Made by a program: the position numbers and the translations under genes
Notes under the pieces: model-generated
Told to the model about the DNA's origin: nothing
Seen by the model: the letters and a program-made list of their open reading frames with translations, nothing else
The model's database searches: none
In this document: positions 33,613 to 39,885 of the stretch, in pieces
Position numbering within the stretch: position 1 is the stretch's first letter
How the letters are laid out: every line of letters begins with the position of its first letter
Source: Aliiglaciecola sp.
Lineage (GTDB): Bacteria; Pseudomonadota; Gammaproteobacteria; Enterobacterales; Alteromonadaceae
Length of the DNA stretch: 39,885 bases
Direction of reading: 5' to 3'
Assembly: GCA_028356795.1 (NCBI GenBank)
Contig: JAOMVH010000008.1
Coordinates: 1 to 39,885 of the forward strand

Positions 33613-36447
33613 ATGAATACCAAGCCAACTAACAAAAAGAATATCGAGGCTATTTATCGTTTGTCGCCATTGCAAGAGGGAATACTCTTTCATTGCTTGA
33701 AAGCGCCCAATGATGGATTTTATCACCAGCAATTTAGTTGTCGGTTGGATGGACTCTCCTCAGCTCAGCAATGGCAGGATAGTTGGCAAAATATTATCGA
33801 TACACACCCAATTTTGCGCACTTTTTTTACTTGGGAGAAGCGCGATCAACCACTGCAGATTGTGCGAGAACGGGTAAGCGCTCATTGGCAAAATGAAGAT
33901 TGGTGCCAAGATAGTGAATCCTCGATTGAGCAAAAGTGGCTGGCGTTAAAACAAAGCGACCGTCAACAGGGCTTTGATCTAGCTAAAGCGCCTTTGATTA
34001 GATTCCAGCTAATCCAAGTGGCAGAACAATCTTATTTGTTTTTGTTGAGTTTTCATCACATTATTTTGGATGGCTGGTCGCAGCGCTTGTTGTTTGAACA
34101 AGCGTGTTTGGATTATCAAAATTCTAATCAATCTAGGTTTGCGGCGCCAAAATTCGAAGAGTATATAAAGTGGCTATCGCAACAAGATGTTGATTCGTCT
34201 AAGCGATATTGGCAAAGCAATCTTAGTGATTTTAAAACAAAAACGTATATCTCCGATCACTTGGTGCCAAGTAGCGAATTAAAAACCGGTCACAATGTTC
34301 AGCATTTGCAGCTTGAGCAGTCGTTAGTTAAGCAGCTTAAATTGCTAGGCAGCAAACATCATTTAACACTGAATACGCTATTAGTTGGCGCGGTATCTTT
34401 GATGCTGTCCAGCTACACTAGAAGCAATGATCTTGTGTTTGGTACCACAACGTCCGGACGGCCGGTTGATCTAACTGATAGTGACAAGATCGCGGGGCTA
34501 TTCATTAATACGATCCCAATGCGTGTGACCATTGATGATTCCCAATTGACATTGGAATGGTTGCAGTTGTTGCAGCGTCAGCAGTCAAACAATATTGAGC
34601 ATGGCCATTTAGGGCTGAACCAGATCCAGCATGTTAGTGATGTTCCCGGCGGAACGGCGCTATTCGATACCCTATTAGTGGTTGAGAACTTACCCGTAGG
34701 TCAAAATACACAAGGCAGCGCTCTTGACGTTAGCAACGAGACCTACGATGAGTATAGTCACTACGACCTAGCCATCATTGTGGACCTGGCGCAGGGTATT
34801 GAACTGATTGCCGTGCACAGCAATGCCTCAGTAAGTGAGCAGCAAGCACAAGATATAATTGAGGTGGTGTCCTTTTTATTAAGCCAAATGATCAATGCCA
34901 TCTCTCAACCTCTTTCCCATTTTTCGTTTTTACCCACTAGTCAGCGCAACTTATTGGCTAGAGAGGAAGAATATACCCAGGTTGCAGATACAGCGCTAAC
35001 CGCTATCCATCAATATGTAGAGCAATTAAGTACGAAAAGCCCAGATAAAATAGCCATTCTCAGCTATCAAAACGATATGCAAGTATCGAGTACTTATCTC
35101 GCCCTTAATCGTAGGGCTAATCAACTTGCCAGATACCTGCATCAAAAAGGGTGTCAACAAGGAAGTCTCGTGGGAATATTGCTTGATAAAAGCATTGACT
35201 ATGGGGTGAGTGTGTTAGCCGTGTTAAAATGCGGTGCTGCTTATGTTCCCTTAGATCCGGATTATCCAAATGAGCGGATCCTGCAAATATTAAATGATAT
35301 GGGCAAGCAGTCCGCCTATTTATTGACCTCCCAAGCCCATTGTTTTGATCAGGCTAAAGCCAGTATCCAAACAATGTGTATCGACCAGTTAACTGAACAA
35401 ATAGATAGATTAGAATCAAATGATTTGCATCTTCAAGTTTCCCCCGATTCACTGGCCTATGTTATTTACACCTCTGGATCTACTGGCGTGCCAAAGGGGG
35501 TTATGGTCTCTCATCAAGCATTGATTAACTCAACATTTGCTCGCAATTATTATTATACCAGCTCGCCAAAACGATTTTTACTCATGTCATCGATGGCAAC
35601 GGATAGTTCCATTGCTGGTTTTTATTGGACGCTAGGGACAGGTAATACACTAGTACTGCCGAAAATGCGTGCGGAGCAAGACATGTTGGGGTTATCCGAT
35701 ATGATTGGCCGTGCACAGGTTAGTCATGTTTTGTGTATTCCCAGTTTGTATCAAGTTATGTTAGATAGCTGTCCTGCCTCAATGTGGGATCCCCTTCAAA
35801 CTGTTATTGTCGCCGGTGAGGCATGCCCTGCGAGCCTTATTTCTGCTCACCAAACCCAGCACCCAAAAGTGCGTCTTTTTAATGAATACGGGCCGTCTGA
35901 GTATACTGTTTGGGCGACAGTTTGTTGTTTGGATGATTGGCAACTTCATCAGCAGGTGCCGATAGGTGGACCGATTGCCAATACCCAAGTTTATGTGTTG
36001 GATGAACTGGGAAGAGAAGTACCACGAGGTGTGGTTGGAGAATTGTACATTGGTGGTTTGGGATTAGCAGATGGTTATCACTATTTGAACAGCAAAACAG
36101 ATGAAGTCTTTGTGGCCAATCCGTTTTACCGAGATCATAATCCAGCCCATTCTCCTAGGCTCTATCGGACCGGAGACTTAGTTCGATATTGCGACAATCA
36201 TAATCTTGAATTTATTGGCCGTGCAGACAACCAATTTAAAGTTCGGGGATTTAGAATTGAACCTGAAGAAATAGAGGCCGCTTTGCTTCGAAACCCCAGT
36301 GTTAAACAAGCAGTGGTTTTTGTTAAAACCACACCAGCGTTGTCTGGTCATTTAACCGATCAGGATTTAGCGACCAAATTGAGTCAGTTAAATGACTCCA
36401 CGGTAGATAAAATTATCCAGCAAGTTAGTCAGGAGCATGATCGATGA
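33613..36447 (+). CDS. NRPS C-A protein truncated after motif A8
   Basis: A 944-residue protein. The condensation domain (about 12-440) has YRLSPLQEGILF and HHIILDGWS at 148-156. The A-domain N-terminal part has A3 YTSGSTGVPKG from 619, A5 NEYGPSEYT, A7 YRTGDL and A8 GRADNQFKVRGFRIE at 869-883. The protein then ends at 944, after a short linker (SVKQAVVFVKTT...LTDQDLATKLSQL), without A9, A10 or a carrier domain. Those missing parts begin the protein at 37273, in the same reading frame. By-eye pocket residues are D-S-A-C-I-A-E-V-W, which I cannot match to a known substrate. It starts 13 bp after the previous module. Its stop overlaps an in-frame ATG (36437) of the methyltransferase frame by 11 bases. 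Confidence 0.88.
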   Translation: MNTKPTNKKNIEAIYRLSPLQEGILFHCLKAPNDGFYHQQFSCRLDGLSSAQQWQDSWQNIIDTHPILRTFFTWEKRDQPLQIVRERVSAHWQNEDWCQDSESSIEQKWLALKQSDRQQGFDLAKAPLIRFQLIQVAEQSYLFLLSFHHIILDGWSQRLLFEQACLDYQNSNQSRFAAPKFEEYIKWLSQQDVDSSKRYWQSNLSDFKTKTYISDHLVPSSELKTGHNVQHLQLEQSLVKQLKLLGSKHHLTLNTLLVGAVSLMLSSYTRSNDLVFGTTTSGRPVDLTDSDKIAGLFINTIPMRVTIDDSQLTLEWLQLLQRQQSNNIEHGHLGLNQIQHVSDVPGGTALFDTLLVVENLPVGQNTQGSALDVSNETYDEYSHYDLAIIVDLAQGIELIAVHSNASVSEQQAQDIIEVVSFLLSQMINAISQPLSHFSFLPTSQRNLLAREEEYTQVADTALTAIHQYVEQLSTKSPDKIAILSYQNDMQVSSTYLALNRRANQLARYLHQKGCQQGSLVGILLDKSIDYGVSVLAVLKCGAAYVPLDPDYPNERILQILNDMGKQSAYLLTSQAHCFDQAKASIQTMCIDQLTEQIDRLESNDLHLQVSPDSLAYVIYTSGSTGVPKGVMVSHQALINSTFARNYYYTSSPKRFLLMSSMATDSSIAGFYWTLGTGNTLVLPKMRAEQDMLGLSDMIGRAQVSHVLCIPSLYQVMLDSCPASMWDPLQTVIVAGEACPASLISAHQTQHPKVRLFNEYGPSEYTVWATVCCLDDWQLHQQVPIGGPIANTQVYVLDELGREVPRGVVGELYIGGLGLADGYHYLNSKTDEVFVANPFYRDHNPAHSPRLYRTGDLVRYCDNHNLEFIGRADNQFKVRGFRIEPEEIEAALLRNPSVKQAVVFVKTTPALSGHLTDQDLATKLSQLNDSTVDKIIQQVSQEHDR

Positions 36448-36478
36448 AAAATGTGAGCCGCTCCAAAAGGTTTATAAC

Positions 36479-37269
36479 ATGACAAAACGAATCAAACGTT
36501 TACCTGATTTTGATTTAACCTTGCAGATCAAAAACGGCGAATACATTAAAACCCCAAGGGATTATCAACGCAATTGGCTGCTTAATCGAAGTATGAATGA
36601 ATTTGCCCACGATGTGATTGCCCTTGATAGCCTGGCACAGAAATTCGTAAAAGGTTCAGTGGTGCAGGGAATGGAAGATAGAACGCAGGCACATTTAGAC
36701 GATATGGAAATCATGGAAGATTGGCAGATTCCGGTGATGAAAGCCATGGCAAAGGAAGTCAGTGGTCAAGGAGGTCATATTTTAGAGGTTGGATTTGGTC
36801 GAGGCATAGGCTCTGATTTAATCCAACAATGTGGGGTTGATCGACATACCATAATAGAATGCAATGACTCCATAGTCGCCCGCTTTAACGATTGGGTTGC
36901 TCAATACCCAGATCGTGACATTTCAATAGAACATGGACTTTGGCAAGACGTTTTACCTAACCTAGGTAGCTTTGATGGCATATTTTTCCACACTTACCCG
37001 TTAAAAGAGTCTGATTATGTTGAACAGATTGCAAACAGCGTTACCTTTGCAGAGCATTTTTTCGAACACGCTGCAAACCATTTAAAACCGGGGGGGCCTT
37101 TACTTATCTAAGTGATGAAATGGATTCCTTGAGCCGCTCACACCAGCGTGCTTTGCTGCGGCATTTTCAGCGAATTGAAATGTCGGCAATGCAGCCGTTG
37201 GCACTTCCTGAGATGGTGAAAGATCAATGGTGGTCGGATTCGATGATGATAGTAAAGGCAGTGAAATAA
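36479..37269 (+). CDS. GAMT-like SAM methyltransferase, frameshifted at a G7 tract
   Basis: A class I methyltransferase resembling guanidinoacetate methyltransferase. It has an N-terminal region ending in MEDWQIPVMKAMA, a SAM-binding motif I ILEVGFGRGIGSDLIQ, and then TIIECNDSIVARFNDW, FDGIFFHTYPLKE and LKPGG. The frame is open from 36437, but ATG at 36479 has AAAGG 8 nt upstream and is preferred. As written, translation stops at 37111 just after LKPGGPLLI. Moving to the -1 frame at the G7 tract (37090-37096) gives LKPGGAFTYLSDEMDSLSRSH and continues to WWSDSMMIVKAVK, ending at TAA 37267-37269. This is a proper family C-terminus, with a total of about 263 residues. It lies between the two halves of a split A domain, so it should methylate the amino acid bound there. 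N- or guanidino-methylation is inferred. Confidence 0.75.
37090..37096 (+). other. G7 tract and -1 slippery heptamer in the methyltransferase
   Basis: In the upstream frame the tract reads CCG-GGG-GGG, so G-GGG-GGG fits the X-XXY-YYZ rule for -1 slippage. A slip of -1, or one extra G, restores the full-length methyltransferase. The alternatives are a phase-variable homopolymer or a base-calling error. Confidence 0.7.
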
Positions 37270-37272
37270 GCT

Positions 37273-39300
37273 ATGACGTTAAATTCAAAACAGCAAGGGT
37301 ATTTGCAATTTGTTCAGCGATTAACTGAGTCCCAACGTCAGGCATTATTAGAGATACTTGAGCAATATCCAAACACAATGGAACAGGGGGAGTCAAAACT
37401 AACCGCATATGTCACTGCTCACTTAGGCAGTACTATCGATCTTGAGTCACTAAAAGAAGATATTACGGTTCAATTACCTGCGCATTTTGTGCCGCAATCT
37501 TTGGCGATCGTCGATTCCATACCGCTCACCCAACAAGGAAAAATCCATCGCCAAGATCTCAATAATTACCCATGGCAGTTTAGTGAACAATCCACCTCAC
37601 AGGATGACAACATTGAAGATGATTTTGTTGCGCCAAGTAATGAGTTAGAGCATTTATTGGCGCAAATATGGGGTGATGTACTTGGCATGGATGAGCTAAG
37701 CATCGATGATAATTTTGTGGAGGTTGGCGGCGACTCTTTGTTGAGCATTCGCATTCTGGCGAGGATCAATAAAGCGGGATACCGCATCGAGCCCGAGGAC
37801 TTCTTCGAATTTCCAACCATACGTCTACAAGCACAGTGTTTACAAAAATCCCAGCAACAATCACAACAACAAATGGATGGGGAGGGCGTATTTGATTTAC
37901 TGCCAATCCAATCGTGGTTTTTTGAAAACATTAAAACTCGGCCAGAGCACTGGAACCAAAGTTGTGTGTTATCCGTTCCAGACACACTAACCTACGCCTC
38001 TTTGCAAGTCGCAATGCAAACGCTGTTAAAACGTCAGCATGTTTTGCGAAGCTGTTTCATTGAAGTTGATGGTTCAATCCGGCAAAAAATCAATCACTAT
38101 GATACAAGTAAACAATATATTGATTTTATGGAAACCGATGCAACAACCGACGAGGAAGCGCTTGCCAGCGCAATGGAGAAAATTAATGCTATCAATGAGT
38201 CTTTGCATTTGCAAAACGGTGATTTGTTTAGATGTTTGTTTGTTAAAACGGCGAAGCCAGAGACCAACTTAGTTGTTTTGGTGGCCCATCATTTATTGGT
38301 CGATATTGCGTCTTGGAGTATTTTGAGTGATGAGCTAGAACATTACTGGCAAGCAGCCCAACAGCAAGTCGTGGCGCAAACATTGCCATTGGTAACGCCA
38401 TTTAAATATTGGTCACAAAAATTGCAGGAGTATGCCTACTCAGAACAATTGAATTCTCAATGTGATTTTTGGCAACAGCAAGTAAAACCTCTCTTGAGTA
38501 CTTTACCGTTAGATTTTCAGGCACCAATTGACGCAAACACACACGGCAACCAACAAACCCAGTCATTTGAATTTGACAGCTTAGCCAGCAACGAGAAATT
38601 ACAGGCATTTTGCAATAAAGCACATACCGATGTGCAGACAGTGCTATTGGTTTCGCTCTCTTTTGTTCTGTGTGAATTTTGCAAAAGTAAAGATATTCGT
38701 ATCGCAATCGAAGGCCATGGCAGAGAGGCGTTGTTTGACAATGTTGATCTTTCTCATACGGTTGGATGGTTTACTTCAGTATACCCTTTGTTGTTTGAAT
38801 CCCATCCCGAAGATTTGAAAACCCATTTTACTCAAACCCAATTGCTTCTTGATGCCTTGCCCCAAAGTGGCATTGGTTATGGCATTTTACGAGAAATAAA
38901 ACGTGAGCCATCGTTGCAATTGCACTCCTCCTCAGAAGTGGTGTTTAACTACCTTGGTAAACAGTTGTCTTCGGCCAAAAAAGAACCCGTTAGTGTTACT
39001 CAAATTGATGCCAATGTCGGTTACGCTCGTTCGAATCAGGCAGAGCGAGCGTTCATACTCGATATTAACGTCAGATTCATCGATGGTGTGTTAACCATGG
39101 ATTGGACATACAGCACGCGACTGCACAAACAGCAAACCATTGAATCCCTTGCCAAGCGTCAATTAGCGTGTATCCAACAGATCATTGAACTAGACATTCA
39201 ACCTAGTGTTAGTACGCAATTTGATCTCGCCGATTTAGATAGTGATGAAATGAGCAAAATCTCTGATTTGCTATCGGGTTTGGATGATTCATTGGATTAA
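37273..39300 (+). CDS. NRPS protein: A-domain C-terminal part (A9-A10), T and E domains
   Basis: A 675-residue protein. A leader of about 42 residues (QGYLQFVQRLTESQRQALLEIL) is followed by the C-terminal subdomain of an A domain: KLTAYVTAHLG, A9 LPAHFVPQ and A10 Lys90 in TQQGKIHR. Then come a carrier domain with VEVGGDSLLS (Ser155) and an epimerization domain with HHLLVDI at 339-345, EGHGREAL from 480, TVGWFTSVYP and FNYLG. It lacks A1-A8 and a C domain, which are encoded by 33613-36447 in the same frame. The ATG is 3 nt after the restored methyltransferase stop, and a good ribosome site is absent, so translational coupling is likely. It completes a C-A/A-T-E module distributed over separate chains. 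Confidence 0.88.
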   Translation: MTLNSKQQGYLQFVQRLTESQRQALLEILEQYPNTMEQGESKLTAYVTAHLGSTIDLESLKEDITVQLPAHFVPQSLAIVDSIPLTQQGKIHRQDLNNYPWQFSEQSTSQDDNIEDDFVAPSNELEHLLAQIWGDVLGMDELSIDDNFVEVGGDSLLSIRILARINKAGYRIEPEDFFEFPTIRLQAQCLQKSQQQSQQQMDGEGVFDLLPIQSWFFENIKTRPEHWNQSCVLSVPDTLTYASLQVAMQTLLKRQHVLRSCFIEVDGSIRQKINHYDTSKQYIDFMETDATTDEEALASAMEKINAINESLHLQNGDLFRCLFVKTAKPETNLVVLVAHHLLVDIASWSILSDELEHYWQAAQQQVVAQTLPLVTPFKYWSQKLQEYAYSEQLNSQCDFWQQQVKPLLSTLPLDFQAPIDANTHGNQQTQSFEFDSLASNEKLQAFCNKAHTDVQTVLLVSLSFVLCEFCKSKDIRIAIEGHGREALFDNVDLSHTVGWFTSVYPLLFESHPEDLKTHFTQTQLLLDALPQSGIGYGILREIKREPSLQLHSSSEVVFNYLGKQLSSAKKEPVSVTQIDANVGYARSNQAERAFILDINVRFIDGVLTMDWTYSTRLHKQQTIESLAKRQLACIQQIIELDIQPSVSTQFDLADLDSDEMSKISDLLSGLDDSLD

Positions 39301-39413
39301 CGTGGGATTAATTCACCAGATCCATGTGAAAACATTCATGTAAATGAGGCGCAATTATAATTTGCATGTTTTACCCTTCTGTTAATTATTGTTTTAAATT
39401 AGGAGTAAAAGTT

Positions 39414-39885
39414 ATGCCAGAGATTACAGCGTTTGGGTGGTTTCACACCATCTTGGGGATAGTTGCAGTATTAAGCGGATTTTATACACTTACCAAGTAT
39501 AAAGTTATTTCAATGCAAACTTTGACCGGGCAGGTTTATTTAGTTTGTACTTTGTTAGTGGCAGCGTCTGCATTAGGCATATTCAAACATGGTGGTTTTG
39601 GTATTGCCCACGTACTTGCAGTATTGACTTTGCTGGCGTTAGTGGCGGGTTTTATCGCTGAGAAAACCGCTATTCTTAAAGGCTTTTCGGCTTATTTTCA
39701 GGCATTGTGCTATTCCGCCACCTTGCTGTTCCACATGATCCCCGCAATTACCGATGGCTTGATGAGATTGCCCGTTGATGATCCCATCGTTAAAAATATT
39801 GAGGATCCAATGCTAAAAGGCTTCTATTTAGCTTTTTTAGTTACCTATGTGTTGGGTTACATAGCTCAGGTAATGTGGCTTCGCA
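39414..39885 (+). CDS. Multi-pass membrane protein, partial at window end
   Basis: The gene begins with ATG at 39414, with AGGAG 8 nt upstream, and is open for 157 codons to the end of the window. Four to five hydrophobic segments are visible: FGWFHTILGIVAVLSGFYTL, then VYLVCTLLVAASALGIF, IAHVLAVLTLLALVAGFIA, AYFQALCYSATLLFHMI and a last helix near LAFLVTYVLGYIAQV. The pattern resembles DUF2306-type membrane proteins. The 113-bp gap after the synthetase gene holds AT-rich sequence that could be a promoter, so it may be a separate unit. Its function is unknown. Confidence 0.7.
   Translation, partial: MPEITAFGWFHTILGIVAVLSGFYTLTKYKVISMQTLTGQVYLVCTLLVAASALGIFKHGGFGIAHVLAVLTLLALVAGFIAEKTAILKGFSAYFQALCYSATLLFHMIPAITDGLMRLPVDDPIVKNIEDPMLKGFYLAFLVTYVLGYIAQVMWLR

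Noticed and set aside
37566-37985. 139-codon antisense frame opposite the A-T-E gene
   Set aside because: Low-complexity Ser/Cys-rich translation lying entirely within a well-supported gene.
33613-39300. The C-A, methyltransferase and A-T-E genes as one gene simply broken by sequencing errors
   Set aside because: Joining them needs a shift near 36440, a second at the G7 tract and removal of the TAA at 37267. The methyltransferase has its own ribosome site and ATG at 36479, and its restored stop is 3 nt before the next ATG. Only the G7 shift looks like a possible error.
1-39885. CRISPR arrays, insertion sequences, tRNA or integration sites
   Set aside because: No repeated direct spacer pattern, transposase, cloverleaf sequence or att-like duplication was seen. 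No MbtH-like or phosphopantetheinyl transferase gene was found in the window either; these may be elsewhere.

Overview
The window looks like chromosomal DNA of a marine gammaproteobacterium of the Alteromonadales (Alteromonas / Paraglaciecola / Aliiglaciecola type). The clues are a NagP-type transporter, NagB-II and a BadF/BadG-type GlcNAc kinase under a LacI-type NagR, with a TonB-dependent receptor and tryptophan-halogenase-like flavoproteins attached. No rRNA, tRNA, IS element or CRISPR array was seen.

Region 1 (about 1-15.6 kb) is chitin-sugar catabolism. After a secreted DUF917-family protein, a seven-gene minus-strand operon reads from 12730 down to 1539: TonB-dependent receptor, halogenase-like flavoprotein, GH20 hexosaminidase lipoprotein, GlcNAc kinase, GlcN-6-P deaminase (NagB-II), GlcNAc-6-P deacetylase and NagP permease. 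Most junctions overlap or are only a few bases apart, and a strong hairpin terminator closes the operon. Divergently, a LacI-type regulator (nagR) overlaps a second halogenase-like flavoprotein. The gap between the two units holds three identical 14-bp operators, TGACAGCGTTGTCA. The logic is outer-membrane uptake, periplasmic or surface hydrolysis, inner-membrane uptake, phosphorylation, deacetylation and deamination to fructose-6-phosphate.

Region 2 (about 15.6-20.2 kb) holds a periplasmic solute-binding protein, a short-chain dehydrogenase, a small DUF2946-like protein and a TonB-dependent receptor resembling copper receptors. A perfect FNR-type box lies upstream of the last two and a strong terminator follows them.

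Region 3 (20.3 kb to the end) is a nonribosomal peptide cluster on the plus strand. In order it encodes an acyl-CoA-dehydrogenase-type flavoprotein, a GNAT acetyltransferase, a C-T-TE protein whose thioesterase has Cys in place of Ser, a HupE/UreJ-like membrane protein, a stand-alone adenylation protein, a stand-alone carrier protein and a C-A-T-E module. It continues with a C-A protein that stops after motif A8, a GAMT-like methyltransferase, and a protein that starts before motif A9 and continues T-E. A partial membrane protein runs off the end.

Two features of the NRPS are unusual. The A domain of the C-A-T-E module, predicted by eye to activate Asn, carries a complete PP-loop ATPase with zinc-knuckle-like cysteines inserted between motifs A8 and A9. 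I infer ATP-dependent amidation or thiolation of the bound amino acid. The next module has a methyltransferase at the same A8-A9 position, but there the A domain is cut into three separately translated polypeptides. The methyltransferase itself is broken at a G7 tract that is also a perfect -1 slippery heptamer. A free A domain, a free carrier protein and an acyl-CoA dehydrogenase together suggest a dehydrogenated, possibly pyrrole-type, starter made from proline.
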